A stretch of 64,000 nt of DNA from Simiduia litorea. Its GTDB lineage: Bacteria; Pseudomonadota; Gammaproteobacteria; Pseudomonadales; Cellvibrionaceae. The position numbers were made by a program, and so were the translations under genes. Shown here in pieces: positions 34,688 to 44,503 of this stretch. The notes under the pieces were generated by a model, which had not been told where the DNA came from, made no database searches, and saw only the letters and a program-made list of their open reading frames with translations. The stretch's first letter is position 1. Each line of letters opens with the position of its first letter. The DNA is taken from positions 3,472,001 to 3,536,000 of the forward strand of contig NZ_AP031497.1 in assembly GCF_042853465.1 (NCBI RefSeq), in the 5' to 3' direction.

Positions 34688-36145
34688 ATGACCCAATTTG
34701 TGACCCGCTGCCCCAAGTGCAGCACGTCATTCCGCATCACCCAGGCACAACTGGATCGTGCTAAAGGTGCGGTTCGCTGCGGCTCTTGCCTACAAATTTT
34801 CCGCGCCAACGATCATATCGTGAGCCAGGTCGCCGCCAAGCCTGCTGCCAAAGTAGCGCCAGCTAAAAGTGCGCCTGCAGCAAAAGCCACGGCGAGCACC
34901 AAGCCAGCCGCAGCGGCGCCGAAAGCTGCCACCACGGCCAAGCCATCGGCGGCAAAGGCAACCAGTCCAGCGAAAAAGCCAGCCCCTGCAGTCGCTAAAA
35001 CTGCCGCGGATAGCAAACCAGCAAATAAAACTGACGGGCTTAAGTTCAATCAAAAGGCCATTGATGAAGAAGCCGAGTGGGATGATAGCCAGCTGATTCA
35101 CGACGATTTATTTGAAGAGCAAGATAAAGACCGCACCGGCGAGCTATCGGAAAACTTTTTTGACGTCTATGAACCCAGCCGCGCCAAGCACCAGCCAGAG
35201 CGCACCTTATTCGACCGAGAGATCAAGGGTCACGAAGAGGAGGAGGAAGCCGATAACACAGATGAATCTTGGGCGCTAAGCATACTAGAAGCCTCTGAAG
35301 ATGAGAGCCGCGAAGAAGAAAAGCGCAAGCCCGCACAAGAACAATACTCTAGAGCCACAACCGGTACCTTTTCTGCACTGACCGACGAGGACATTGAAGA
35401 CGCTCTCGGCGACACTTTCCGCACCACCGGCCAGCAACCAAAATTCGACCCGGAACCAGAACCAGAGCCGGAGCCCAGCAAGAGCAAGAATTCAGCGCGC
35501 ACCCTGTTCACCCTCGAAGAGGACGAAAGCCGGCCCAAGCCAATGTTTACCGAGATGGAGGAGATCGACGATGATCCCGCCATTCGCAGTTACGACCCAG
35601 AAAAGCGCGCCATCATACGCAGTATCGAACCCGAGCCGTTAGAGTTCGGCTTTCACATCGAGGGCTCGCCTTGGCCCAAGCGCTTGCTCTGGGGCGGCCT
35701 ATCAGTATTGGCGCTATATGGCTTCATATGGCAGATCGCCCACTACAACCTCGATGACTGGGGCCGCCATGCCAGCACACGGCCTTACTACCAAAATATC
35801 TGCCCGCTGTTAGGCTGCACCCTGCCACCGCTCTCAGAGCCCGGCAAGGTGATGGCATCAAACCTCGTGGTACGCTCACACCCGCGCATGAACGACGCTT
35901 TGTTAATCGACGCTGTGCTGCTTAACAAAGCGTCGTTTGAACAGCCCTTCCCGCCTCTCGTCATCCAGTTTAGCGACCTGCAAGGCAACCTAGTGGCCAG
36001 CAGGCGGTTTGTGGCGCGCGAATATTTAGCTGGCGAAATGGCAGGACAAACCATCATGCCGAGCAACCAACCGGTGCACATTGCCCTCGAAATTCTCGAC
36101 CCAGGCAAAGATGCGGTGAATTATTCCGCCCATATCGCCCAGTAA
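34688..36145 (+). CDS. Zinc-ribbon / DUF3426 single-pass membrane protein
   Basis: 485 residues. An N-terminal MJ0042-type zinc ribbon (CPKCSTSFRI...VRCGSC) is followed by an Ala/Lys/Pro-rich linker of about 80 residues, then an acidic stretch with a PEPEPEPEP run. One membrane segment lies near 336-352 (LLWGGLSVLALYGFIWQIA), and the C-terminal periplasmic part is DUF3426, with a conserved Cys pair (CPLLGC). Its location between prmA and dusB is conserved in pseudomonads and relatives. Function is unknown. Confidence 0.85.
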   Translation: MTQFVTRCPKCSTSFRITQAQLDRAKGAVRCGSCLQIFRANDHIVSQVAAKPAAKVAPAKSAPAAKATASTKPAAAAPKAATTAKPSAAKATSPAKKPAPAVAKTAADSKPANKTDGLKFNQKAIDEEAEWDDSQLIHDDLFEEQDKDRTGELSENFFDVYEPSRAKHQPERTLFDREIKGHEEEEEADNTDESWALSILEASEDESREEEKRKPAQEQYSRATTGTFSALTDEDIEDALGDTFRTTGQQPKFDPEPEPEPEPSKSKNSARTLFTLEEDESRPKPMFTEMEEIDDDPAIRSYDPEKRAIIRSIEPEPLEFGFHIEGSPWPKRLLWGGLSVLALYGFIWQIAHYNLDDWGRHASTRPYYQNICPLLGCTLPPLSEPGKVMASNLVVRSHPRMNDALLIDAVLLNKASFEQPFPPLVIQFSDLQGNLVASRRFVAREYLAGEMAGQTIMPSNQPVHIALEILDPGKDAVNYSAHIAQ

Positions 36146-36321
36146 TTAAATTGTCATGGCGGCCAAGCATACTTGGGCGCCAAAAACCAGATTAAAATTT
36201 CGCCATTTTGTGTATTTTCTGCTTTTATCCCACACCCTGCTGCGGGTATCATAGCTGCCCTTTTCGCGCAGGCCCGTAGCGGCTTCGCATGTCGGAACCA
36301 CAGCAAAACTAGGGTGCTTAC

Positions 36322-37311
36322 GTGTTCAACATCGGTCCTCACATCATCGATAGCCAAGCGGTGCTTGCACCCATGGCCGGTGTGACCGATCTCCCCTTTC
36401 GCCGCTTATGCATGCGCTTTGGTGCAGGCCTTGCGGTTTCGGAGATGGTCACCAGCGATGTGAACCTGTGGAACAGCCGAAAGTCCAGTTTACGCCTCGT
36501 TCACGACGACGAAGCTAACCCACGAGCCGTGCAAATTGCCGGTGGCGACCCTGAAATGTTGGTACAGGCGGCGCGCTTAAATGTTGAGCGTGGCGCCCAA
36601 ATCATCGACATCAATATGGGCTGCCCCGCCAAGAAGGTATGCAAAAAAGCCGCTGGTTCGGCACTGCTAGCCAATGAAACATTAGTGGCACGCATTTTAT
36701 CGGCCGTTGTTGCGGCCGTTGATGTGCCTGTGACCCTAAAGATTCGCACCGGCCCAGATGTCGACCAAAAAAACGGCGTCGCCATTGCCCGCATGGCAGA
36801 GCAATCTGGTATTGCGGCACTGGCCGTCCATGGTCGCACTCGCGCCTGCGCCTTTAGAGGCCAAGCCGAGTACGACACGATTGCAGAAATTGCGCAAGCC
36901 ATCCGCATTCCGGTACTTGCCAATGGCGATATTGAAACACCCGAACAAGCGCAAAGTGTACTGAGATACACAGGCGCCAGTGCGGTAATGATTGGCCGCG
37001 CCGCGCAAGGCCGGCCGTGGATCTTTCGTGAGATCAACCACTTTTTAGAAACTGGGCAACGCTTAGCAGCGCCAACACTCACGGAAATCCAGCAACTTTT
37101 ATGCGAGCACATAGAGGCATTACATCGCTTCTATGGAACAACTATGGGGCCCCGTATCGCCCGCAAGCACGTGGGATGGTACTTAAAAACGCAGCCAAAT
37201 GAGGAGGCGTTTCGCAAGACGTTTAACCAAATTGAGTGTGCACAACAGCAACATGCCAGCGTTCAAAATTATTTTGAACAGCTGAGATTGAATGAGGATA
37301 AAGCGGCATGA
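36322..37311 (+). CDS. dusB: tRNA-dihydrouridine synthase B
   Basis: 329 residues from a GTG at 36322 with AGGG seven bases upstream. It reduces uridine in the tRNA D-loop using FMN. Motifs: LAPMAGVTDLPFRRL for FMN binding, INMGCPAKKV with the catalytic Cys, HGRTR, and MIGRAAQGRPWIF. Its stop overlaps the ATG of fis by 4 bp. The dusB-fis operon is classic, and in enterics its transcription is growth-rate controlled. Confidence 0.96.
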   Translation: MFNIGPHIIDSQAVLAPMAGVTDLPFRRLCMRFGAGLAVSEMVTSDVNLWNSRKSSLRLVHDDEANPRAVQIAGGDPEMLVQAARLNVERGAQIIDINMGCPAKKVCKKAAGSALLANETLVARILSAVVAAVDVPVTLKIRTGPDVDQKNGVAIARMAEQSGIAALAVHGRTRACAFRGQAEYDTIAEIAQAIRIPVLANGDIETPEQAQSVLRYTGASAVMIGRAAQGRPWIFREINHFLETGQRLAAPTLTEIQQLLCEHIEALHRFYGTTMGPRIARKHVGWYLKTQPNEEAFRKTFNQIECAQQQHASVQNYFEQLRLNEDKAA

Positions 37312-37613
37312 ATACACTGGAACCTTTTATGGCTGAAGCGCCAGCCAAAGAAGCAGTCATCGACAACTTTTCAGGCATTAGTGCCAACCAATCGCTGCGC
37401 GATTGCGTCGATCAAGCGATGGAAAACTACTTTCGCAATCTCGATGGCCAACCGGTCACCAACGTTTACGACATGGTCATGGCCGAGGTGGAAGCGCCTA
37501 TGTTGGAAGTGGTATTAAAATATACCCGCCACAACCAGACCAAAGCTGCTCAGGTACTTGGCCTGAACCGCGGCACACTGCGTAAAAAGCTCAAGCAATA
37601 CGACTTGCTATAA
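37308..37613 (+). CDS. fis: DNA-binding protein Fis
   Basis: 101 residues, the normal size, or 94 if Met8 is used. A nucleoid-associated homodimer that bends DNA and activates rRNA and other promoters. The C-terminal HTH reads HNQTKAAQVLGLNRGTLRKK and is nearly invariant in the family. It starts within dusB (ATGA overlap), so translation is likely coupled. A terminator follows. Confidence 0.97.
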   Translation: MNTLEPFMAEAPAKEAVIDNFSGISANQSLRDCVDQAMENYFRNLDGQPVTNVYDMVMAEVEAPMLEVVLKYTRHNQTKAAQVLGLNRGTLRKKLKQYDLL

Positions 37614-37630
37614 ACAGCAGAAATACCGAA

Positions 37631-37656
37631 CAAAAGGGGTGGTTACACCCCTTTTG
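37631..37656 (+). terminator. Rho-independent terminator of dusB-fis
   Basis: CAAAAGGGGTG (37631-37641), loop GTTA, CACCCCTTTTG (37646-37656). A perfect 11-bp stem, ending 45 bp before the purH start. Confidence 0.85.
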
Positions 37657-37700
37657 TATTTAACGCGACCAACCGTTTTCTTAGACATCAGGACAAACCC

Positions 37701-39284
37701 ATGAGCTCTGATTTAGTTCAGGTAAAGCGCGCGCTGATTAGCGTGTCTGACAAAACCGGCATTGTAGAATTTGCCCAAGCCCTGCACGCGCAAGGCGTTG
37801 AAATATTATCCACTGGCGGCACCTACAAGCTCCTCAAAGACAGTAACATTCCTGCGGTGGAAGTTTCAGACTACACCGGCTTCCCAGAAATGATGGACGG
37901 CCGCGTAAAAACCCTACACCCGAAAGTGCACGGCGGTATCTTAGGTCGGCGCGGCACCGATGAAGCCGTCATGGGTGAACACGGTATCAAGCCCATCGAC
38001 ATGGTGGTGGTCAACCTTTACCCGTTCGAACAAACTGTTGCTAAACAAGGCTGCTCTCTGGCTGACGCGGTTGAAAATATCGACATCGGCGGGCCAACCA
38101 TGGTGCGCGCAGCGGCGAAGAATCACGCCCACGTCAATATCGTCGTGAACGCAGCAGACTACGGAAAAATATTGGCGGAAATGCAGGCCAACCAAGGCGC
38201 TACCAGCCTGAAAACCCGTTTCGATTTAGCCATTAAAGCGTACGAGCACACTGCAGCCTACGATGGCGCCATTGCCAATTATTTTGGCCGCTTAGTTGAC
38301 GGCGGCAGCGAAAACTTCCCACGCACCTTCAACAGCCAATTCACTAAAGTACAAGAATTGCGCTACGGCGAAAACAGCCATCAGAAAAGTGCTTTCTATG
38401 TTGAGAAAGCACCCGCCGCCGGCACCATTGCCACCGCTGTTCAACTACAAGGCAAAGAACTGTCTTACAACAACATTGCCGACACTGACGCAGCGCTGGA
38501 AACCGTTAAATTGTTTGACGCCCCCACCTGTGTGATTGTTAAGCACGCCAACCCGTGCGGGGTTGCCACAGCGGCCACTATTTTAGAAGCCTACGAACGC
38601 GCCTTCGCAACCGACCCCGAGTCATCTTTTGGTGGCATTATTGCCATCAACCGCGAACTCGACGGCGCCACTGCAGCCGCCATTGTGGAAAAACAATTTG
38701 TTGAAGTGATTATCGCCCCAACCATTTCGGCCGAGGCAATCGCCGCTGTTAGCAGCAAGAAAAACGTGCGCTTACTCGCCTGCGGTGATTGGCAAGCACA
38801 AGCGACAGCCGGTGTTGCCGCACTCGATTTCAAACGCGTTTCCGGTGGCCTGTTGGTGCAAGATCGCGACAGCGATTTCACCACCGCTGGCGATTTAAAA
38901 GTGGTGACCAAACGCGTACCCACTGAAGCCGAAATGCGCGACCTATTATTCACTTGGCGCGTCGCCATGATGGTTAAATCTAACGCCATTGTGTACGGTA
39001 AAGACACCGCAACTATCGGTGTAGGCGCAGGCCAAATGAGCCGAGTTAACTCCGCGCGTATTGCCGCCATTAAAGCTGAACACGCTAAGCTTGAAGTCAA
39101 AGGCTCGGTGATGGCATCAGATGCATTTTTCCCCTTCCGCGATGGCATCGATAACGCCGCGGCTGTCGGTATTGCCGCGGTCATTCAACCAGGCGGCTCA
39201 ATGCGCGACGACGAAGTTATCGCCGCAGCAGACGAACACGGCATGGCCATGGTATTAACAGGCCAGCGCCACTTCCGTCATTAA
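37701..39284 (+). CDS. purH: Bifunctional AICAR formyltransferase / IMP cyclohydrolase
   Basis: 527 residues, the normal length. It catalyses the last two steps of de novo IMP synthesis. The N-terminal cyclohydrolase part starts KRALISVSDKTGIVEFAQ and contains DGRVKTLHPKVHGGIL. The transformylase part has KHANPCGVA and ends GSMRDDEVIAAADEHGMAM. The ribosome site AGGA lies eight bases before the ATG. It forms an operon with purD 13 bp downstream. Confidence 0.98.
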   Translation: MSSDLVQVKRALISVSDKTGIVEFAQALHAQGVEILSTGGTYKLLKDSNIPAVEVSDYTGFPEMMDGRVKTLHPKVHGGILGRRGTDEAVMGEHGIKPIDMVVVNLYPFEQTVAKQGCSLADAVENIDIGGPTMVRAAAKNHAHVNIVVNAADYGKILAEMQANQGATSLKTRFDLAIKAYEHTAAYDGAIANYFGRLVDGGSENFPRTFNSQFTKVQELRYGENSHQKSAFYVEKAPAAGTIATAVQLQGKELSYNNIADTDAALETVKLFDAPTCVIVKHANPCGVATAATILEAYERAFATDPESSFGGIIAINRELDGATAAAIVEKQFVEVIIAPTISAEAIAAVSSKKNVRLLACGDWQAQATAGVAALDFKRVSGGLLVQDRDSDFTTAGDLKVVTKRVPTEAEMRDLLFTWRVAMMVKSNAIVYGKDTATIGVGAGQMSRVNSARIAAIKAEHAKLEVKGSVMASDAFFPFRDGIDNAAAVGIAAVIQPGGSMRDDEVIAAADEHGMAMVLTGQRHFRH

Positions 39285-39297
39285 TCAGAGGTTGACC

Positions 39298-40584
39298 ATG
39301 AACATACTTATTATTGGTTCTGGCGGTCGCGAACACGCCCTCGCGTGGAAAGTGGCTCAAAACCCCGCGGTAAAAAAAGTTTTCGTGGCGCCGGGTAATG
39401 CCGGCACTGAAATAGAAAACAAAGTAGAGAACGTTGCCATTGGCATACTCGAGTTCGAAAAGCTCGCGACCTTTGCCAAAGCCAATCACGTGGAGCTCAC
39501 CATCGTTGGCCCAGAAGCACCGCTAGTTGAAGGGATAGTAGATTTTTTCACCGCCCAAGGCTTACGCTGCTTCGGCCCACGTAAAGGTGCTGCGCAACTG
39601 GAGGGCTCGAAAGCCTTCACCAAAGATTTTCTCGCGCGCCACAAGATTCCAACCGGCAGCTACCAAAACTTTACCGAGGTGGAGCCAGCGCTGGCCTACT
39701 TGCGTGAACAAGGCGCGCCCATTGTGGTTAAGGCCGACGGCCTAGCAGCGGGCAAAGGCGTGATTGTGGCGGAAACCTTGGCGCAAGCCGAAGAAGCCGT
39801 GCGCGATATGCTATCGGGTAACGCCTTCGGCGAAGCCGGTTGCCGCGTGGTGATCGAAGAATTTTTAGCTGGCGAAGAAGCCAGTTTTATCGTCATGGTG
39901 GACGGTAAAAATGTACTCGCCATGGCCACCAGCCAAGACCACAAACGCGTGGGCAATGGCGACACCGGCCCCAACACCGGCGGCATGGGAGCTTACTCAC
40001 CGGCGCCCGTGGTAACGGCAGCCATTCACCAGCGCATCATGGACGAAGTCATCACCCCAACAGTGAATGGCATGGCCGCCGAAGGTAATGATTACACAGG
40101 TTTTCTCTACGCCGGCCTCATGATTGATGCCGACGGGACACCAAAAGTCATCGAATACAACTGCCGCTTTGGCGACCCTGAAACCCAGCCCATTATGTTA
40201 CGATTAAAATCGGATTTAGTGGACCTGTGCAATGCCGCACTGGACAAAAAATTAGATCGAACCACCGCCGAATGGGATGAGCGCGCCGCTGTTGGTGTGG
40301 TGCTCGCCGCGGGTGGCTACCCAGGCAGCTATCGCAAAGGTGACAAGATTACTGGGCTCCCCAAAACCGATGTAGCCGGTGAAAAAGTCTTTCACGCTGG
40401 CACTCAGGTTATCGAAGGCCACGTGGTCACTAATGGCGGTCGCGTACTTTGTGCGACTGGCTTAGGTGACACCGTGAGCCAAGCACAAGAGCGCGCTTAC
40501 GCGCTGACCAAAAAGATCCACTGGGAAGGCAGCTTCCATCGAACCGATATTGCTTACCGCGCTATCGCTCGCGAGAAGAGTTAG
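39298..40584 (+). CDS. purD: Phosphoribosylamine-glycine ligase
   Basis: 428 residues from the ATG at 39298, with AGAGG six bases upstream; a TTG two codons earlier is less likely. It joins glycine to phosphoribosylamine in purine synthesis. Motifs: NILIIGSGGREHALAWK, the ATP-grasp region VVKADGLAAGKGV, SQDHKRVGNGDTGPNTGGMG, and EYNCRFGDPETQ. It is co-transcribed with purH and ends at a strong bidirectional terminator. Confidence 0.98.
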   Translation: MNILIIGSGGREHALAWKVAQNPAVKKVFVAPGNAGTEIENKVENVAIGILEFEKLATFAKANHVELTIVGPEAPLVEGIVDFFTAQGLRCFGPRKGAAQLEGSKAFTKDFLARHKIPTGSYQNFTEVEPALAYLREQGAPIVVKADGLAAGKGVIVAETLAQAEEAVRDMLSGNAFGEAGCRVVIEEFLAGEEASFIVMVDGKNVLAMATSQDHKRVGNGDTGPNTGGMGAYSPAPVVTAAIHQRIMDEVITPTVNGMAAEGNDYTGFLYAGLMIDADGTPKVIEYNCRFGDPETQPIMLRLKSDLVDLCNAALDKKLDRTTAEWDERAAVGVVLAAGGYPGSYRKGDKITGLPKTDVAGEKVFHAGTQVIEGHVVTNGGRVLCATGLGDTVSQAQERAYALTKKIHWEGSFHRTDIAYRAIAREKS

Positions 40585-40594
40585 TTAGAGCCAG

Positions 40595-40630
40595 CCATAA
40601 AAAAACCTCCAAACGGAGGTTTTTTTATGG
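40595..40630. terminator. Bidirectional terminator between purD and the AAA ATPase gene
   Basis: A perfect 16-bp inverted repeat: CCATAAAAAAACCTCC (40595-40610), loop AAAC, GGAGGTTTTTTTATGG (40615-40630). A7 and T7 tracts on both sides allow use by both convergent genes. Confidence 0.92.
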
Positions 40631-40658
40631 CTGATGCTATTTCAATCAGCTTGAAAAA

Positions 40659-42167
40659 TTAATCAGCCATCACGCAGCGCTCCTGCGCCCAGGCGCGCAG
40701 CGAGCCAATTTTTTCAGCCATGATCACAGACAGCGGATTGGTGTTAGCTAACTCGCGAAGAATTTGCTGCACGCCACAAACCTCGCCCTGAGCGCGCGAC
40801 GTATAAATAGCCGACACAATAGACTGCTCAATTTCCGCACCGGAAAAACCCTCGGCCGCGGCGGCCAATATAGGCAACTGAATCAGTAACTTTTCCAAGC
40901 CGCGCCGTTTTAGATGAATCGCGAAAATGTCTTCCCGTATGTTGGCCTGGGGTAGATCCACAAAAAATATCTCATCTAAACGGCCTTTACGCATCAATTC
41001 TGGCGGCAATGCCGAAATATCATTGGCCGTCGCCACCACAAACACGGGCTGCTTACGCTCCGCCTGCCAAGTCAATAAACTACCCAATAAGCGCTTGCTG
41101 GTACCGCCATCGCTCGACTCAGACGCGATACCTTTTTCCAATTCATCCATCCACAAAACACAGGGCGACATACGCTCGGCCAAGGCCAGCGCCTCGCGAA
41201 GATTACGCTCGGATTCACCGTGAAATTTGTTGTACAGCGCACCAAAATCTAATCGCAACAAGGGCAAGCCCCACAGGCCCGCCACTGCCTTCGCCGCCAG
41301 ACTTTTACCGCTACCTTGTACGCCCAACAACATCACGCCTTTTGGTTTATCTTTTATGGAATGGTCGGTGAACGCTTGCTGTCGGCTATTTAACCACTGC
41401 TTTAATTTAACCAACCCACCGACCTCGGCAAAACTGGCGGTATCAAATTCAAAGGAAACCACACCATCTAAGTTAAGCAGTTCAAACTTCGCCTTATTAA
41501 CGTTGGGGAGATCCGATTCGGTAATGGCGCCGTCGTCGACGATTGCCGAGTGCACCAGCTTTCGCACGTCGGCAAAACTCAACCCGCGTAAGTTGCTCAC
41601 CATTCGCGCCAGCGTTTCATTGTCCGCTTTGACCCGCTGCCCCTTTTCACTCCATAACTTTGCCTCTTCGCGAATGATGGTCATGATTTGCTCGTCGGTA
41701 GGCATGGCAAGTGAAAAGCGTGCCGCTATGCGCGAGAGCTCAGGCGGTAAGGCTAGCGCGTGACTGACCAAAACCACGGAGTGGCGGTTTTGACTTTGCG
41801 CAAGGGCAATGTCCTTTAACAAACGCACGGTTTTTGGGTTGCCTTCTAAGTAGGGGTGAAAATCACACAACACCACAACGGCTGGGTGACTCATGGTTTT
41901 GATGTGCCGCAACACATCCTCAGGCTCCTGCTGCGCATTGGTGGCAGGACTCACACCCTCGGTTGATCCAAACCCTAGCCGCACCAAGCCCTCGGTTATA
42001 GTCCAACGATATACAGGCCTCGAGCGCAGGCGCCCGCGCTCGCTCACCGACGCCTCCGATATAGCACGCTGAATTGTCTCTAATGCGCGCATCTCATCGT
42101 GAGTTTCCAGCAGCAGCAACGGCGTTTTAGCGCCGAGCATCAAGCCTATATCTCTAACGTCCGTCAC
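40659..42167 (-). CDS. Ycf46-like AAA ATPase
   Basis: 502 residues from a GTG at 42167, chosen because AGGGAGA lies six bases upstream; the open frame runs on to 42239 without such support. The N-terminal half is a degenerate P-loop-like domain (LGAKTPLLLLETHDEMRAL; VVVLCDFHPYL). The C-terminal half is a complete AAA module with Walker A GVQGSGKS, Walker B VLWMDELEKG, and RKGRLDEIFF. This matches the Ycf46 family, conserved in chloroplasts and bacteria and implicated in carbon-use regulation in cyanobacteria. Its role here is not known. Confidence 0.85.
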   Translation of the reverse strand: MTDVRDIGLMLGAKTPLLLLETHDEMRALETIQRAISEASVSERGRLRSRPVYRWTITEGLVRLGFGSTEGVSPATNAQQEPEDVLRHIKTMSHPAVVVLCDFHPYLEGNPKTVRLLKDIALAQSQNRHSVVLVSHALALPPELSRIAARFSLAMPTDEQIMTIIREEAKLWSEKGQRVKADNETLARMVSNLRGLSFADVRKLVHSAIVDDGAITESDLPNVNKAKFELLNLDGVVSFEFDTASFAEVGGLVKLKQWLNSRQQAFTDHSIKDKPKGVMLLGVQGSGKSLAAKAVAGLWGLPLLRLDFGALYNKFHGESERNLREALALAERMSPCVLWMDELEKGIASESSDGGTSKRLLGSLLTWQAERKQPVFVVATANDISALPPELMRKGRLDEIFFVDLPQANIREDIFAIHLKRRGLEKLLIQLPILAAAAEGFSGAEIEQSIVSAIYTSRAQGEVCGVQQILRELANTNPLSVIMAEKIGSLRAWAQERCVMAD

Positions 42168-42320
42168 TCGGGTCTCCCTATATATTCCATGCCACTCACC
42201 ACACAGGGCTAATTTGGCTGCTAGACTCAAGGTTGCCATTCTAACAAGCTAATTCCCCTAAGCACCATGACACTGGGCTGAATACCCCGCGAGCGCCAAA
42301 CTTTCGAAGGCCGCTGTACT

Positions 42321-43817
42321 GTGAAGATTAAACACAAACCCAGCGCGGTTTTTCACTGGTGCGGCTCGCTTCCTCCGCTGCGGTGGTTTTCTTAGCGCTA
42401 TCTTGGGTCAGCGATAACGAAAAACAAAACGTCAAAGACAATATCTAGGCGGCCATTCAGTTGAGTCAGCTTTATCACAACAACCTTAAGCCCGGTGTAA
42501 ATACTTTAAAATTTAAGATCCATTACGATAGAAAAGCCTCTATTTTATTTATCAAGCGATTCCAGATAGCAATTATATATTGGCGGTTACTGTCGGCCGA
42601 GATGAACTATTTAGGCCGCTCAGCCAAGCTATTGAGAATATGCGCACTACATTCATGAGAAGGAAATTGAGCTCGCCCCCAGTGAAAGTCGATTCCATTA
42701 CGCGATGTTAGACGCTAACGATGGGCTTTGGGCCTGAAATCTCGGCAGCGATGACATTTTTACTCGCCACCTTGGGTCACTATGTTAGGTTACGAACCGG
42801 ATGCTTTTAGCACTGACACCTCGAGTTTTTTCACTTTCTTCACCCTGATGACAAGAACAGAGTCATGCTACACACAGAGGCTTATCTCAGTGATGCGGCC
42901 GAAAATTTTGGCATAGCCCTGAGGTTGAAACCTAGCGACGAACTGTATGTCGATGTATTACCGAGAGCTTTCGTGGTTAGAGATCCTAACTCCGGCAAAC
43001 CCTAAAGGCTGGTTGGCACTCATGTCGACATGCCGGAACAAGTTGCCTTTGAAGCAAAAATAAAAAGCCTAAACGTTGAATTAGAAAAACGGGTTGCCGA
43101 GCGCACCGAAGATCTTTGGCTCGCCAAGAGTCACTTTTTGGCCAATATGTCACACGAGTTACGCACTCCGGTAAACTCTATTAACGGATTTACAGACCGA
43201 TTAATTGAACGGCTAGATGACGTAATTGAACCTCGGCCTATGGGCGCGCTAAAAACCATCGCACGAAAAGGCCGCCAACTGCTCAACATTATCACGACAT
43301 TTTAGACACCCAGGGCTTAGATAGTGGCGATGAAACCTTAAAACATTCGCTTGTTTTAATCCCCCAATTTCGATCAATGAGCGCGCTCCCATAAAGAAAA
43401 GGTAGATAAAGAAGTGTTGATCTGCGTTTTAACTTCCCAAGTGATATCTATCATCGCAACATCTATGCCGACCCAATGAGAATTCGGCAAATTTTAGATA
43501 ACTTACTCAACGCCCTTATATTTACCGACACGGGAAGCGTCTCCAGCACCGCCCACGTAGCCAATTATTAGGGCAGGCAAGGGATGCGCTTCGATATTAA
43601 TGACACTGGGCGAGGTATCGAATTGTCAGTTCTAGATTCCCTATTTAACCCTGTCACCCAAACCGATGACGCGGCAAACCGACTAATTTCCGGCACAGGC
43701 CTAGGCCTGACCTTGATTAAACGCTTGACAGAAATGCACAAGGGCGCGGTAACCGTCGGCGCCGAATATGGCAAAGGCAGCACTTTCTCAGTTTGGATTC
43801 CAAGCCAAACGTCGTAA
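42321..43817 (+). pseudogene. Decayed PAS-domain sensor histidine kinase
   Basis: Pieces of one kinase lie in order but in different frames and with stops. Near 42780-42960 is a PAS-like fragment (FFHPDDKNRVMLHTEAYLS). From 43030 to 43305 an open frame covers the coiled coil and H-box (NMSHELRTPVNSINGF). From 43310 to 43575 the kinase core is broken. From 43584 to 43817 the ATP-binding G-boxes remain (DINDTGRGIE; GTGLGLTLIKRL). The N-terminal sensor near 42321-42780 is heavily degraded. At least four disruptions are needed to explain the layout, so this is a pseudogene and not a sequencing slip. The exact 5' end is uncertain. Confidence 0.85.
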
Positions 43818-43849
43818 ACTACAGCTTTAGCGCTTTGGGGACTCCCTAG

Positions 43850-44491
43850 ATGAACAACCGCCGCCTCAGCTTGCTCGATCAGCTGGTGATTGAAGCAGAC
43901 GCTGCCTTGCGAACCCTACATCGAGGCCATACCGCTTCTCGCCCGTCTCCAGCTGAAGGCCTGGAACAACCCACCTTATCGGCACAAGAAACACGCCATG
44001 CGGCAGGCTTGATGCGGGTCAACCACGCCGGCGAAGTGTGCGCCCAAGCGTTATATCAAGGCCAAGCACTTACCGCCAAACTGCCCGAGGTGCGAGCCGA
44101 AATGGCCGAGGCGGCTGCAGAGGAAATTGACCACCTAGCTTGGTGTGAACAACGACTAAATGAGCTAGAAAGTCGACCCAGCTTGCTCAACCCAGCTTGG
44201 TACGCCCTGTCGTTCGGCATAGGCGCGGCGGCAGGCCTTATTAGCGACAGAGTCAGCTTAGGTTTTGTCGCCGCCACCGAAGACCAAGTCTGTCGCCACC
44301 TCGATGGCCACTTAGAAAGTTTGCCGGAACAAGATACAAAAAGCCGGGAAATTGTCAGCCAGATGCGCGCCGACGAAGCCCGACACGCTGCTGCCGCTCG
44401 CTCAGCAGGCGGGTTCGAATTTCCAGCACCCGTTAAATCGCTAATGACACTAACCGCCAGCCTCATGACCGCAAGTAGCTATCGGATTTAA
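43850..44491 (+). CDS. coq7: Coq7-type demethoxyubiquinone hydroxylase
   Basis: 213 residues. A di-iron monooxygenase that adds the C6 hydroxyl in ubiquinone synthesis, replacing UbiF in many gammaproteobacteria. Iron ligands are visible as HAGEVCAQALY, EEIDHLAWCE and DEARHAAAAR (Glu and ExxH pairs). A hydrophobic hairpin lies near NPAWYALSFGIGAAAGL. It starts 32 bp after the kinase pseudogene and 12 bp before the sulfoxide reductase gene, so these may be one transcript. Confidence 0.95.
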   Translation: MNNRRLSLLDQLVIEADAALRTLHRGHTASRPSPAEGLEQPTLSAQETRHAAGLMRVNHAGEVCAQALYQGQALTAKLPEVRAEMAEAAAEEIDHLAWCEQRLNELESRPSLLNPAWYALSFGIGAAAGLISDRVSLGFVAATEDQVCRHLDGHLESLPEQDTKSREIVSQMRADEARHAAAARSAGGFEFPAPVKSLMTLTASLMTASSYRI

Positions 44492-44503
44492 TGGGATCTA
44501 ACC

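Noticed and set aside
36501..37112. 203-codon minus-strand frame inside dusB
   Set aside because: Antisense shadow of dusB, whose motifs are intact; composition mirrors the codon bias of the sense gene.
41227..41763. 178-codon plus-strand frame opposite the AAA ATPase gene
   Set aside because: Antisense shadow; the AAA motifs on the other strand are complete.
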